Shown here piece after piece: positions 27,553 to 38,330 of a stretch of DNA of 64,000 nucleotides. The DNA comes from Acidobacteriota bacterium. GTDB lineage: Bacteria; Acidobacteriota; Blastocatellia; Pyrinomonadales; Pyrinomonadaceae. Under the pieces are notes generated by a model. The model was not told where the DNA came from and ran no database searches. It was given only the letters and a program-made list of their open reading frames with translations. How positions within the stretch are numbered: the stretch's first letter is position 1; every line of letters begins with the position of its first letter. Where the stretch lies: assembly GCA_019239425.1 (NCBI GenBank), contig JAFAZX010000022.1, positions 55,699-119,698 on the forward strand, in the 5' to 3' direction. Made by a program: the position numbers and the translations under genes.

Positions 27553-29517
27553 CTAACGCGCCGCTTCGCCCCGCGCGTCGCCCGACAGGACGATCTCGAC
27601 TTCGACGTGCAGGCGGTCTGCGGTCGAGCGTCTCCTGATTTCGACGCGGCTGACGGAAGAGGCCACGTCCAGGAGGCTCGCGACGTTTCCCGAGAAGAAC
27701 TCCTCCGAGGGCGAAGGCTGACTCTCGGCCGCGCTGCCTTTGCGGCTCTTCCAATAATCGCTGACGCGCTGCGCGTCCAACTTGCCGAAGACCTGTTCGA
27801 AGGCTTGGGCCTTGCGGTCGAAACGAATCACGGTCACGTCGTCGGGCGAGAACTTCGCGTCGCCCCGCCGCGCCCCGCCGCCCCCTTCGAGCGCGGCGTC
27901 GAGGAAGGCCGTGTCGTTCGAGACGAACAGCTCGCGGCCCTTCAAGGCGTAGCAGAGCTTCCACCCGAGCATCGGCAGCTCAAGCTCTCGCCAGCGGCGC
28001 GAAGCCACCCCGCCGTCCGCCCAGCTCAATCCCGCGCCGCTATTTCCCGCGACAGTCAGGCGGCTCAACACCAGAGACCCGATGGCGCGTTCGAGCGCCT
28101 GCCGGTCGAGGCCGTCCGCGTTCTCCAGCCCCAGAACCGCCAGCCGCCTGAACTCGACGAAGAGCGGGCCGTCGTTTGTGAGCGGGCTTGCCGCCGACGC
28201 GCCTTCCGCCGGGCGCGCCCGTTTGAGAATCTGTTCGAGTTCGGCCCCCGACCGCTCCTCGGAGTCGGACGCGCTCTCCCCTTTCTCCGCTTCGGCGTCG
28301 GGAGAGTCGTCTATCGCCTCGTCGTAGTCGCTATCGAGGTACGAATACTCGCCGGGGTAGTAATCGTCGCCCTCTTCGGAGACGGGGTCGAAGTCTTCGT
28401 GCAGGCGGACGCGGCTCGACTCTTCGGCTTCGGGCAGGCGGTCGAGGAGCACGTCTCGCACGAGAGCCGCCGCGTCGCCGTCCCCGAGCACACGCAGTCT
28501 CGCGTAGTCAGCCTCGGGCGGAATCGCCCCGCCGAAATCCTGTAGGGCCTGCGCGGAGAGTGCTGCGTTCTGACGCTGCTTCACGTTTTGAACAAGATAT
28601 TCCCTGCGCTCCAACCAGCTCCCTTCTCGCATCTCGAAATCGAAGATGCCGGCGCGCATCCCTTTGAGCCGCGCGGCGTCGCCCATCGCCCAGTAGTGTT
28701 TGAAGTAGTAGTCGCCGTTCAGCTTCGACTGATCGACCCAGACGGTCGCGAAGTGCGGGCCGACCTCGCCGCTCAGGGTTCTGAAGGACGGCTCGTCCGA
28801 GAGCCTGTCGGCGCGCGACCTGCCGCCGACGTTCGCCAGCGTGCGCATCATGAGCTGCTCGCCGGTGGCGAGGACGAAACGGCCCTTCGTGAAGGCGAAG
28901 AGAATCTTCTGCTTCTGACGGCCGCGGTCGGCCTCCACGTCGACGCTGTAGTAGGCAGTCCCGTCGGGCAGCTCGGTCTTCTCGAAACGATCCGCGTCCT
29001 GAAAGAAGCGCGCGGCCAAAGCCTTCTCTTCGCCGACCGGCGCGACGAAGACCAACTCCATCCGGCCGATGTCGTAGACCGCGACGGCGGCCTTCTTCTC
29101 CGTGGTGTCAACGAGCGCCGCGGCGTCGAGCGTGAAGCCGAGCGCGTCGTCGAACTCCTTGAACCGCCGGACGAGCTTGAGCGCGACGTGCCCGTTCTGG
29201 AACTGCGCGAAGTTGGTGCTGGCGAGGTATCGCTCCTTCAGTTTCGACTCGTCCCAGAGGCGCAGGAGCGCGGGCAGGTCTGACGCCTGCGCGTAGACGA
29301 GCGCGCCGCGCGGGCAGTCGTCCGCGGGCGCGTACGCGCCGCGCGGCGTTCGCGCGGCCTTCGCGTAAGCCAGCAGAGACGCGAGCGCGACGAACGAGAC
29401 GACGGCCGCGCCCGCGAGCCTGCGGCGGAAGGCCGCAGGGTTGCGCCGAAAGCCCGACGCGCCGGCGACTCCGCTCACGACCCCGCGGCGACGAAGAGAC
29501 TCTTCTGCTCGCTCCAT
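27553..29517 (-). CDS. Membrane-anchored extracytoplasmic protein, DUF3352-like
   Basis: 654 residues. An N-terminal TM helix (about 33-52) is followed by PADDCPRGALVYAQASDLPALL, similar to the opening of DUF3352-type proteins found in bacterial envelopes. The large soluble part contains FATVWVDQSKLNGDYYFKHY and an acidic low-complexity stretch around residues 370-430 with many Ser, Glu and Asp. A C-terminal domain ends RLHVEVEIVLSG. It overlaps the 3' end of the gene upstream by 43 bp, so it is the last gene of the five-gene minus-strand operon. No catalytic motif is seen. Confidence 0.7.
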   Translation of the reverse strand: MERAEESLRRRGVVSGVAGASGFRRNPAAFRRRLAGAAVVSFVALASLLAYAKAARTPRGAYAPADDCPRGALVYAQASDLPALLRLWDESKLKERYLASTNFAQFQNGHVALKLVRRFKEFDDALGFTLDAAALVDTTEKKAAVAVYDIGRMELVFVAPVGEEKALAARFFQDADRFEKTELPDGTAYYSVDVEADRGRQKQKILFAFTKGRFVLATGEQLMMRTLANVGGRSRADRLSDEPSFRTLSGEVGPHFATVWVDQSKLNGDYYFKHYWAMGDAARLKGMRAGIFDFEMREGSWLERREYLVQNVKQRQNAALSAQALQDFGGAIPPEADYARLRVLGDGDAAALVRDVLLDRLPEAEESSRVRLHEDFDPVSEEGDDYYPGEYSYLDSDYDEAIDDSPDAEAEKGESASDSEERSGAELEQILKRARPAEGASAASPLTNDGPLFVEFRRLAVLGLENADGLDRQALERAIGSLVLSRLTVAGNSGAGLSWADGGVASRRWRELELPMLGWKLCYALKGRELFVSNDTAFLDAALEGGGGARRGDAKFSPDDVTVIRFDRKAQAFEQVFGKLDAQRVSDYWKSRKGSAAESQPSPSEEFFSGNVASLLDVASSVSRVEIRRRSTADRLHVEVEIVLSGDARGEAAR

Positions 29518-30437
29518 ACGAAATGTTCCTCGCTGACCAGCTCGGCCTTGATGACCTCATACAGCCGCGTGCGCCAATGCCTGTGCGCCTCGTGCCACGC
29601 GCCGTCGCCCTCGCGCCAGTAAGCGTTCGCCGGCGCCCCGCCGGAATACTTAACCCAATCTTGCTTGTACTCGACGTTCAGGCGCGCCGGCCTGCGGCCC
29701 TCGCTCTGCGTGAAGGAGTAGCTCGCCACGCGGCGGGTCTTAACGTCGGCCCAGCCCGCACCCGTGTACCCCTCGACCGGCGCTATCGTCTCTTCGTCAA
29801 TCGCGGCCACCTGTTCGAAGTGGTCGCCCGCGAGACGGAAGACGCGCGCCCTGCGCGTGTAGCTCGTCGCGTCGCCGTTGCTCTCGCGCACGAGTATCAA
29901 GTGCCGGCCGGGGCGTATCGCTTCGGGCAGCTCGATCCAGTCGGCGTAAGGGTAGTCTTCGAAACGCAGCCACGGGCTGAAGACCCCGACCACCCTCCAG
30001 CCGCACGCGCACTGCTTCAGCACGACCGCCACGGGGCTGTCCGCCCTCACGAACGTGACGAGCGCCTCGTCTTCGGGCGAGTCGTCGAGGTTGACGAACC
30101 GAAGCCGCGCCTCTTCGGCGCGCTCCGGGAAGTCTTTGTCCCGCTCGTAGTCGTAGTAGACGGGCTGGACGCCGGGGCGCAGGAAGAGGCGGCGGAAGAT
30201 TTCGCGCCTCACCCCGACCTCTTCATCCTTGAGCGCGGCCAGCACCCCGTCCGGCGACGCGAAGAAAGCCTCGCCGCACCCCACGGGCTGCGGGGCGACA
30301 GCTGTCTCGCGCTTCTCGACACGCGGCCCGGAGCGACCCGCGAGCAGAACGTAAAGGTACGCGAGCAGCAGCCCGACGAAGAAGCAGAGCGCGCCGACCG
30401 CGAGTCGCCACCTCAGTCTCCACACGACCTTAAGCAT
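29475..30437 (-). CDS. Membrane-anchored protein of unknown function, operon gene 4
   Basis: 320 residues from the ATG at 30437, which has a GGAGGG ribosome site; the longer ORF to 30608 lies inside the TPR gene and is not used. A single N-terminal TM helix (WRLAVGALCFFVGLLLAYLY) leaves the rest outside. The mature part has Cys54 and a CACGW motif, and alternates beta-rich segments (VFSPWLRFEDYPYADWIEL). No family recognised. It starts 13 bp after the stop of the giant TPR gene and overlaps the next gene, so it belongs to the same operon. Confidence 0.7.
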   Translation of the reverse strand: MLKVVWRLRWRLAVGALCFFVGLLLAYLYVLLAGRSGPRVEKRETAVAPQPVGCGEAFFASPDGVLAALKDEEVGVRREIFRRLFLRPGVQPVYYDYERDKDFPERAEEARLRFVNLDDSPEDEALVTFVRADSPVAVVLKQCACGWRVVGVFSPWLRFEDYPYADWIELPEAIRPGRHLILVRESNGDATSYTRRARVFRLAGDHFEQVAAIDEETIAPVEGYTGAGWADVKTRRVASYSFTQSEGRRPARLNVEYKQDWVKYSGGAPANAYWREGDGAWHEAHRHWRTRLYEVIKAELVSEEHFVWSEQKSLFVAAGS

Positions 30438-30450
30438 GTCTGAACCCTCC

Positions 30451-33400
30451 TCAATTCTGCGCGACGGTCGAACTGTCGACCACGAGCACCGGCCCGCGCG
30501 CTTCGGCCTCGTCCCTTTGCAAAGCGACGAGACGCGTGACGCGCTCGCGCGACGCACGCCTGTCCGCCGCGCCCGCGAGCCGGCCCAGGCGCGAGCGCTC
30601 GAACTCAATCGCCTTATCGAACTCCTTTACGCGCTCGGCGGCAGCCGAAAGCAGGCCGAGCAGCTCAGACACCGACGCGGCCCCGCGCGCCTCGGCCCGC
30701 TCCTTCAACGTGCGGAAGCCCGACGACGAAGGCTGCGCCGCGCCGTTCGTGCTCGCCGCATCGTTCGTCTCTTCGTTATCACTGACGTTAACGTCTTCAA
30801 GTGTGCTGCTTCCGAGTTCCTTATCGAGTGACGCGAGTTGCAAGGCGGCGAGCGGGCGGCCCGCCGAGACGTGCAGGCGAATCAGCTTGCGCAGGGCGGT
30901 CTCCTCGTCCGCGCCGAAGGCCGTGGATAACTCTTCGTCCGCCTGCGAACGCAACGCACTCGTGAAAGCCTCCGCCGCTTCTGCCGCGCGCCCGGCTTTT
31001 TCGGCGGCGACTCCGAAGAAGAATTCGAGCATCGGGTTCGCGCCCGTCTCCGCGGCGCGCTTCAAGAGGTCGGCGGCTTCGGCGGCGCGCCCCTCCGCCG
31101 TCAACTCCCTCGCCCTGAGCGCGGCGGCCATCTCTTCGTCCGAAGTCTTACTGAGCGACGCCCACAGCTCTTGGCGCCCGTCCGTGACCTCCGGCGCGAC
31201 CCACACCGACTGCCAACGTATCGCGCGCGGCGCGTGGCGGTCGGAGATGATGGAGGCAAGTTGCGCGACCGCCTCTTCGCTACGCCCGCCCGCGGCGAGC
31301 ACGCGCGCCAGCTCGACGCGGTTCGCGTAATCGTCAGGCTTCTCGCCGGAGAGCCGCGTGCGAAGCTCCGCGGCCAGGGCGAAGCGCCCGAACGCCGCGG
31401 CCGTCTCCGACGCGAGTCTCAGCGCCTCGTCGCGCTCGACGCGGTTCGACGGCTCGGGCACTTCGATCCGTGCGAGCGCCGCGAAGCGCCTGCCGACTTC
31501 GGGGAGCGCCGCGACCTCCGCCGCCGCGTCGTCCCTCGTCTCGTCGCCCGCGAGCGCGACCATCAAACGCAGAAGCTTCTCGCCGCGGGCGGCGTCGCCG
31601 CGCTCGAAAGCGAGCCGCGCGAGCCCGACGAAGCTCGGCGTCTCGTACTGTCCGAGCGCGAGCGACTGCGTGTAGGCCGCTTCGAGAAGTTGCGGCACGC
31701 CCGCGTCGTAACCTTCGGCCCTGAGGAGCGCGACCGACTCGCTCAGGCGCTCGGCGCTCGGCGCGGAGACCGTCGAGAGGTCGGCCGAGACGTCCGCGCC
31801 GGCGTAACGCTTCAGCTCCGCGACCGCACGCTCGCCGCGGCCCCCGCGCAGCTCGAGCCTCACCTTCGCCAGACGCAGCCACGCGGGCCGCGCGTAGCGA
31901 CGTTCGATCTCCTTCTCGATTGAGGGTATCAGCTTTTCGGCCTCGGCGTTCCGCCCCTCTTCGAGCAGGTATTGCAGATACTGCTTCTGCCAATCGATGC
32001 GCTTGGCGTCGGGCTCAGACACCTTGAACGAGTTGGCGTGGTCGAAGGCTTCGTCGACGTCCTCGACGCCGAACGTATTCTGCGTGAACTCGACGAACTC
32101 GTAATCGTGCTCGTAGCTCGACAGCCCGCTCGTGCGCTCGACGAGCAGCGCGTAGAACTCGCCGCGCTGTGCCCTGCCGACGAGTTTCTCTTCCACCATT
32201 ATCCGCGGAAGCTCCGTTTCGTCCGGCGCGGCCTCGCACAGCTTTCGCATGTAGGCCGCGCGCGCCTCTTCGTCCGACTTCGACAAGGGCGTCTGCGAAT
32301 CGTCGCCCGCGCCGCCGAACGACTGCGCCAGCGCGACGACCAGCTTCTTCGCCTCCGCGAACTCCTCGTTCGACTCGTAAAAGTAGCCCGCCTCTTTCAG
32401 CCGCTTCGAGACGACGGGGAGCAGTCGCTCCCTCGCCTCCGCGGCGAGGCCGTGGCGCGCGAGCGTCTTGAGGTAGAGCACGCACGAGTCCGACGACAGC
32501 TCGCCGCCGCAGACGAGTTGCGCCCAGAGCGCTTCCGCCCGGTCGCGCTCGCCCGCGAGGAAGTAGGCGGAGCCGAGGTCTGCAATCGTGCGCGCGTCGT
32601 CCGCGCTCTCTTCGTGCGCGAGCGAGAGGTGTTCGACCGCCCGCGTCGCGTCGCCCTGCGCCAGATACCAGCGGCCGAGTTCGGCCTGCGCGCCCGCGTC
32701 GTGCGGGCGTGATTCGACGACCGCGGGCAGCGCCGCGCGCGACTTCGCGCGATTCACGTCGCCGCCGGAGAGGTAGAGCCAGCGCCCGTAGCTCTCTTCG
32801 AGGCGCGACCATTCGTCGCCGCTCAACGGTTCGGCGCCCGCGTCCTTCCTGCCGACCAGCTCGCCGATGGTCGCGGGCCTCAGGGCCGCGTCGAAGTAAT
32901 TCGCCCCGCGCCCGTCGAACTCGCGCAGCGCGAGGCTCACCTGCGCGTTGCGCGCGAGCTTCCACGGCGACGCGGACGCCGCGCTCTCGATTGCCTCGTG
33001 CGCGAGTTCGCTCTCGTCCTTCGCGATGAGGAAGTTGATGAGTTGGATGTTGTACTGCGAAGGCTCCTGCGCGCGACGCCGCAACTCGTCTCGCCCCGCC
33101 TGGCCCGACTCGGCGAGAAGGCTTAAGTAACGCTCGACGAGCGGGTCTGTCTGTGAAGCCGTCCCTACTTTGCGTCGGTCGTAGTAGCTCCGCAAAGCGT
33201 TAAGCTCGCGCGCGCCGTCGCCCGCGAGGCGCGCGTACTCGGCGGTCAGACTCGCGTACTCGAAGTCGTCGCGCGCGGCGTCCGTGCGCGCTTCGGCCTC
33301 CAACAGCTCAGCGGCGCGGGCGTACTCGCCGCCCGACGCGTAGAAGGAGGCGAGCGCGCGCAGACGCGAGTGGAAAGTTTGCGACTCGCCGGAGGCGCGC

Positions 33401-36400
33401 GCCGCGTCCTTCTGCCCGGTGAGGATTCTCTCTTCGAGCGCGGCGAAACCGGCCCTGTGGCCGAGGTTCTGAAGCAGCGCGAGAGTCCCGTAGGCGTCGG
33501 GCGCGCGCAGCGAGTCGTCGGTCTTCTTACGAAGGCTTTCGAAGAGCGCCGCGAGTTCGTCGCCCGTCGCCTGCTGGGCCGCGAGCGCGCCCACCGCCTC
33601 GGGCAGCGCGCCGTCGAGTGTGCCGACGAGCGCGCGAGCCTTGCCCGCGTTCTGACTCTCTTTGAGGTTCGCCTCGGCGATTAACTTCTCGCGCAACTGC
33701 CAGAGCCGCTCGAAGATTCGGTCGAGACCTTCGACGTCGCGCACGGCCGCGACGTAGCCCGTGACCTCGGAGGCGCGCAGGTCGTGCCCGTAAGGGTCGG
33801 CCGCCATCGCTTCGAAAGCCCGGCGATACTCCTCGACCGCCTGCGCGCGGTCGGCGGAGAGCTTCGCGGCTGCGTTGTTGAAGAGGTCGCGCGTGCTCTC
33901 ACGCTTCGGCGCTTCCGCGCCGGGCAATCTCTTTCGGACTTCGGCGGCCTCGCGCGCGCGCCCCGCCTTCTCCAAGACCTCGGCCGTGCGTCGCAGGTAC
34001 TGCGGGTCGTCGTTCGACAACTCCGCGGCCCTCCCGAGCGCGCCGAGGGCGCCGTCGTAGTCGCCCGCCTTCACGTCGATCTCGGCGAGCGCGGCGTGCA
34101 GCTCGACCATCTCCGGCTGGTTCGCAATCGCCCCCTTGTAGCTGCGGGCCGCGGAGCTCAGGTCGCCCTTCGCCTCGTAGATGCGCGCGAGGACGACGTC
34201 CCAGCGGTAGTTCTTGTAAGCCTGCGCCGCAGTCTTCTGGTAGTAGGCGAGGAGCGCGTCCGCGCCGCCGTAGCGTTTGGCGTAGGCGATGGCGGCCTCG
34301 ACGTTCTCGTCGTCGTCGGGGTCGCGGTTGACGATCTCGACGTGCTGCTCCATCGCGGCGCGGTAGTCGCGCAGTTGCGTGAAGGCGCCGACCATCGCGC
34401 GGCGGAGGTCGGCCACCTGCGTACGCATCTCGCGCGGGGCGGCGTCCGTCGCGCGCACGGCCTTGAGCGTCTCGCCGAACGCGGCCTTCAGCGCATCGGC
34501 GGCGTCGGTGCGGACGTAGACGCGCGCCAGCTCGCGGAAGACGCCGAGGTCGAGCGGGTCTTCCGCGTGCAGACCTTCGAGCACGCGGCGCGCCTCGTCG
34601 GGGCGTTGCAGCTCCAGCAGGCGCGCGGCGAGACGGCGCGCGAAGTCGCGGCGGTAATGGCCGCGGGCGCGCGCCGCCGCGCCGCGCAGGACTTGCAGAG
34701 ACTCTTCGGCGAAGCCGAGTCGGCGGTAGGAGCTCGAAGCCTCTCGGAGCACGCCGTAGTTGACGGGGAACTGGCGCACGAGGCCGCGAAGAACCGCGGC
34801 CGCCGACTCGCGCTCGCCCTGGCCGTACGCTTCGGCGAGCCGCAAGCTGTAAGAGATGACGTGGCGCGGGCTGCGCGAAACCTTTATCAAACGGAAGAGA
34901 CAGGCGCGTTCGCCTTCGGCCTCTTCGTTCTCTGAGAAGATGCCCCGCGCGGTCTCGATGAAATCCTCGTCATCGCTGCGCGCGACCTCGCCCGAGAGAA
35001 GTTTCGAAGCCTCCTCGCGCCGGCCCGCGTCTCTCAGCAGCTCGGCGTAGCCGACGGCGACGTGCGCGCCGTTCGCGCTCTCCGTCCTCTCGCGCGCGTA
35101 CGAAGCGGCGACCAGCGCGGGCACGCCCTTCCGTTTGAGGAGCACGCCGAGGCGGCGGCGCGCGCGCGCGTGGCCGGCCGCGTCGGCGTCGAGCGCCTTG
35201 ACGTACTCGGCGACGGCCGCGTCGGGTTTGTGCAGCGCCTCAAGGATGGCGCCCGCCTCGAAGGCGTAGGTGGCGCGGTCGCCCGTCTCGCGCCGCAGCC
35301 GGTTGATGATGGCGAGCGCGTCCGCGTACTGGAAGTAGTCCCAGTTGACCGTGGCGGCTTCGAGGTAGGAGTCGGGCTCGCCCGGCGCGGACGTGATGAG
35401 TTGCGCCCACTCGGCGCGCGCGCGCTCGTACTCGCCGAGCTCTGCGAGGATTTCGCCCGCGCGCGTTCTGTGTGCGGCGTCCGCGGGCTGCGCGTCGGCG
35501 AGCGAGCGCGAGACGGCCGACGCCTCTTCGAGAAACTTGCGTGTGTGTTGGCCGAGCGAGCGCGTGAAGGCGATGAGGCGCTCGGCGAACTCCGGCGTCT
35601 GCGGGTAGAGCCTGTTCAATTCTCGGTAGGCGTCAACCGCCTCCTCGTAGTTCGAGAGGCGCGCCGACGCGTCGGCGCGGAAGAGCTTGTAGGGCAGCGG
35701 CGCGACGGTCGCCTCCGCGTCGTCGCCGCCCTTCAGAACGTTCCGCGCGTCGTCGAGCCGCGCGCGCAACTCGCCGCGCTCCGCGAGGTGCGCGAGAAAC
35801 TGCTCCCGAATCTCGGGCGAGACGAAGTAGTACTCGGCGAGGAGCTGGCGGTACTCGTCCCGGCGGTCGTGCGCCGCGTAGAACTTGAGGAGTCCCTGGA
35901 CGAGCCGGAGGTCGTGCGGGAAACGCTCGTGCGCCAGCCGGTAGAGGCCGAGGTAAAGGTTCGACTCGAAGCTCGCGTTCGCGCCCGCGCCCGCGGCCAC
36001 GAACTTTTCGAGGTAGCCTTCGGCCTCGCGGTCGTCGAGCTTCGAGATAAGCTCGCGGGAGAAGTTCTCGAACTCATCCCGGCGCTCGCGCCGCAGCATC
36101 CAGCGCGCGAGGCGGTCGCGCCAGACCTCGTTGGGGAAGCGTTCGAGCGCCTCCTTGTAGACGCGCGACTGTTCGTCGAAGAGGTTGGTCTGGCCGAGCC
36201 ACTGTAGCAACTGCTCGTAGAGGCCCTGCTCGTCCGGGTACTTCTTAATCTCGCCCGCGTAGAGCGCGAGGATGTCCCCGGTCTTGTTCTCGCTCGCCAG
36301 CGAAGCGGCGTAGCGCGCGAGCACGTCGGAGTACGTGACCTTGACGTTCGATACAGTCCCCTCGTCCTCCGACTCTTCGGCCGCTGTTGACGCCTCGTCC

Positions 36401-38304
36401 GACTGCGCCTCGTCACCCTCCGAGTGTTGCCAACGCTCTTCCGAGGCCATGAAGTCGCGATACGAACTCGAACGCTCGTAATAAGAGTAAGGGGCGGCCT
36501 TCTCCTCTTCGTCGGCCTTGATGCCGGGGTTCGATTTGGGCGGGTACGCGGCGAGCGTCGGGCGGGTCTCGGTCGGCTCCGAAAGCGAAGCGGACGTTTG
36601 CTCGGAAGGGACGAGCGGCCTGCCCGCGTCGCGGCGGTTGCCGAGGTGATCGAGCGCGCGTCGGTAGATGGCGCGCTCCTCTTCGTGCCTGCCGAGCAGG
36701 ACGTAGCAGTCCGCGAGCTTCAGCGCGACTTCGGCGTACCGCGGCGCGTCGCCGTACCTCTGCTCGAACTCGGCGAGCGCCGCCTCCGCGACCTGCGGCT
36801 CCTTCGCCGCGGTGTAGAGCCTGACCACGTCGAGGTACATCTGCGCCAGTTCGGGCGAGGTCGGGTTTTCTTCCTTGTACGCGTTGAAGATGCGGTAGGC
36901 CGCGGCGCGGTTGAAGAACTTGACGGCCTCTTCGTCCTCGCTCTCCAACTCGCCCGACGGGTCGGTGTCGGAGAAGATGAGCGAGAGGACGCCGCCGACG
37001 AGGCCGGGGTGCGGGTCTGACGCGGCCACGTCCCGGTAGAACTGCAGGTCGCCGCGCGTGAGCGCCAGCCGCTCGCCGCCCGCGTCGGAGAGCAGCTCGA
37101 AGAGTTGGTAGAGGACGCGGGCGCGCGCCGGCGTCCCCTTCTCCAGACCGCCGCGCGCGACGAGCGTGTAGAGGAAGCGCGAGGCCGTGTCGGCGTCGCC
37201 CTCCTTGACGAGCAGGCGGGCCACCGCTCCAAGCTCCTCCGGCTCCCACCGCACCCCGCGCGCGGCCCGCGCCGCTTCGAGCCGCGCGAAGATACGGTCG
37301 GTCTCTTCGTACGCGTGCTTGCGGAAGTGGAAGAGTCTGGTCGCCGCTTTGAAGTCCGAAGGGTCGCGCCGGAAGGCCTGGCGGAGTTCCTGGCCGTAGG
37401 CGCGGTAGCGGTCGTGCTCGCGCAGGAACTCGTAGAACTGTTCGGAGAGGTCGTCGGGCCAGAAGGGGTCGAAGGCGTCGAGGTAGATCGACTCGGCCTC
37501 GCGCGCGCGGCCCGCCGCTTCGAGCAGCGAGACCTCCTTATCGAGAAAGTAGCGGCGGCGGGCGGGGAAGTGCGGCTTGTAGCGGTGCAAAGCTTCGAGC
37601 GCCGCGTCGTGGCTCTTCTGAGAGTCGAGCCTGTCTATGTAACCGGCCACGATGCGGAAGGCGTTGGGGCGCTCCTCTATGACCCGCTCGAAGAACTCCG
37701 GCTTGAGGTAGGCGTCCAGCTTCTGCACCTCGGCCAGACGGACGAGACGTTCGAGCAACTGCTCGCGCGCCCCGTCCGGCGCGGCGCGGAGCAGCGCTTC
37801 GAGCGTCGCGGCCTCTTTGGCGAAGAGCGCGCGGCGGTGCTGGAACGCCGCCAGCTCTTCGAGCGCTTCGTAGCTTTCACCCGAGGCGGAAGCGTACTGG
37901 CCGAACTCGCCCTCGGCGAGGTCGTAGCGCCCGAGCTTCTCGTCGAGCCGCGCGAGCGCGAGCGTGACGCGCGGCTCCGAGGGCCTCTGCTCGCGCAGTG
38001 CGGCGACCCGGTTGCGCGCCTCCGCCGTGGGGAAGGGCACGCGCGCCTCGGCGCCGAAGAACTCGGCACGCGTGAAGAGCGCCGAGTCGATCAATCTTTC
38101 CACTTCGTCACCCGCGTGCGACTCGACGCCCGGGCCGCGTTCCTCGCCCGCAGCGGCGGCGCGGCGCGCGACGAAGATGAGACACGCGGACAGGCACGCC
38201 GCGGCCGCCAACAGCAGCAAGAGTTTCGTTGTCGCACGCGCATGGTTACGACTCTTCACGCCGGAGCCTCTTTTCGTCACGCGTTGGACACGAATGAGCT
38301 TCAT
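30451..38304 (-). CDS. Giant extracytoplasmic TPR-repeat protein (2617 residues)
   Basis: An N-terminal basic stretch and hydrophobic segment (KLLLLLAAAACLSAC) give a signal or TM anchor; LSAC could also be a lipobox. The start may be the ATG at 38304 or the GTG at 38259, which has a better ribosome site. Nearly all the remainder is TPR-like helical hairpins, for example LGRYDLAEGEFGQYA, NYEEAVDAYRELNRLYPQ and KAGDYDGALGALGRAAELS. An acidic Ser/Glu/Pro-rich linker at about 555-653 splits the solenoid, and another acidic stretch lies near the C-terminus. It could be a scaffold of some tens of repeats. It lies 26 bp after the VIT-VWA gene. No enzyme motif. Confidence 0.85.
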   Translation of the reverse strand: MKLIRVQRVTKRGSGVKSRNHARATTKLLLLLAAAACLSACLIFVARRAAAAGEERGPGVESHAGDEVERLIDSALFTRAEFFGAEARVPFPTAEARNRVAALREQRPSEPRVTLALARLDEKLGRYDLAEGEFGQYASASGESYEALEELAAFQHRRALFAKEAATLEALLRAAPDGAREQLLERLVRLAEVQKLDAYLKPEFFERVIEERPNAFRIVAGYIDRLDSQKSHDAALEALHRYKPHFPARRRYFLDKEVSLLEAAGRAREAESIYLDAFDPFWPDDLSEQFYEFLREHDRYRAYGQELRQAFRRDPSDFKAATRLFHFRKHAYEETDRIFARLEAARAARGVRWEPEELGAVARLLVKEGDADTASRFLYTLVARGGLEKGTPARARVLYQLFELLSDAGGERLALTRGDLQFYRDVAASDPHPGLVGGVLSLIFSDTDPSGELESEDEEAVKFFNRAAAYRIFNAYKEENPTSPELAQMYLDVVRLYTAAKEPQVAEAALAEFEQRYGDAPRYAEVALKLADCYVLLGRHEEERAIYRRALDHLGNRRDAGRPLVPSEQTSASLSEPTETRPTLAAYPPKSNPGIKADEEEKAAPYSYYERSSSYRDFMASEERWQHSEGDEAQSDEASTAAEESEDEGTVSNVKVTYSDVLARYAASLASENKTGDILALYAGEIKKYPDEQGLYEQLLQWLGQTNLFDEQSRVYKEALERFPNEVWRDRLARWMLRRERRDEFENFSRELISKLDDREAEGYLEKFVAAGAGANASFESNLYLGLYRLAHERFPHDLRLVQGLLKFYAAHDRRDEYRQLLAEYYFVSPEIREQFLAHLAERGELRARLDDARNVLKGGDDAEATVAPLPYKLFRADASARLSNYEEAVDAYRELNRLYPQTPEFAERLIAFTRSLGQHTRKFLEEASAVSRSLADAQPADAAHRTRAGEILAELGEYERARAEWAQLITSAPGEPDSYLEAATVNWDYFQYADALAIINRLRRETGDRATYAFEAGAILEALHKPDAAVAEYVKALDADAAGHARARRRLGVLLKRKGVPALVAASYARERTESANGAHVAVGYAELLRDAGRREEASKLLSGEVARSDDEDFIETARGIFSENEEAEGERACLFRLIKVSRSPRHVISYSLRLAEAYGQGERESAAAVLRGLVRQFPVNYGVLREASSSYRRLGFAEESLQVLRGAAARARGHYRRDFARRLAARLLELQRPDEARRVLEGLHAEDPLDLGVFRELARVYVRTDAADALKAAFGETLKAVRATDAAPREMRTQVADLRRAMVGAFTQLRDYRAAMEQHVEIVNRDPDDDENVEAAIAYAKRYGGADALLAYYQKTAAQAYKNYRWDVVLARIYEAKGDLSSAARSYKGAIANQPEMVELHAALAEIDVKAGDYDGALGALGRAAELSNDDPQYLRRTAEVLEKAGRAREAAEVRKRLPGAEAPKRESTRDLFNNAAAKLSADRAQAVEEYRRAFEAMAADPYGHDLRASEVTGYVAAVRDVEGLDRIFERLWQLREKLIAEANLKESQNAGKARALVGTLDGALPEAVGALAAQQATGDELAALFESLRKKTDDSLRAPDAYGTLALLQNLGHRAGFAALEERILTGQKDAARASGESQTFHSRLRALASFYASGGEYARAAELLEAEARTDAARDDFEYASLTAEYARLAGDGARELNALRSYYDRRKVGTASQTDPLVERYLSLLAESGQAGRDELRRRAQEPSQYNIQLINFLIAKDESELAHEAIESAASASPWKLARNAQVSLALREFDGRGANYFDAALRPATIGELVGRKDAGAEPLSGDEWSRLEESYGRWLYLSGGDVNRAKSRAALPAVVESRPHDAGAQAELGRWYLAQGDATRAVEHLSLAHEESADDARTIADLGSAYFLAGERDRAEALWAQLVCGGELSSDSCVLYLKTLARHGLAAEARERLLPVVSKRLKEAGYFYESNEEFAEAKKLVVALAQSFGGAGDDSQTPLSKSDEEARAAYMRKLCEAAPDETELPRIMVEEKLVGRAQRGEFYALLVERTSGLSSYEHDYEFVEFTQNTFGVEDVDEAFDHANSFKVSEPDAKRIDWQKQYLQYLLEEGRNAEAEKLIPSIEKEIERRYARPAWLRLAKVRLELRGGRGERAVAELKRYAGADVSADLSTVSAPSAERLSESVALLRAEGYDAGVPQLLEAAYTQSLALGQYETPSFVGLARLAFERGDAARGEKLLRLMVALAGDETRDDAAAEVAALPEVGRRFAALARIEVPEPSNRVERDEALRLASETAAAFGRFALAAELRTRLSGEKPDDYANRVELARVLAAGGRSEEAVAQLASIISDRHAPRAIRWQSVWVAPEVTDGRQELWASLSKTSDEEMAAALRARELTAEGRAAEAADLLKRAAETGANPMLEFFFGVAAEKAGRAAEAAEAFTSALRSQADEELSTAFGADEETALRKLIRLHVSAGRPLAALQLASLDKELGSSTLEDVNVSDNEETNDAASTNGAAQPSSSGFRTLKERAEARGAASVSELLGLLSAAAERVKEFDKAIEFERSRLGRLAGAADRRASRERVTRLVALQRDEAEARGPVLVVDSSTVAQN

Positions 38305-38330
38305 ACCTTAGTCGCAAACCTGCCGCGCCC

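Noticed and set aside
33784..34935. 383-codon plus-strand ORF, and other long ORFs antisense to the TPR gene
   Set aside because: All lie opposite the clear TPR repeats and have only composition-driven sequence; long antisense ORFs are expected at this GC content.
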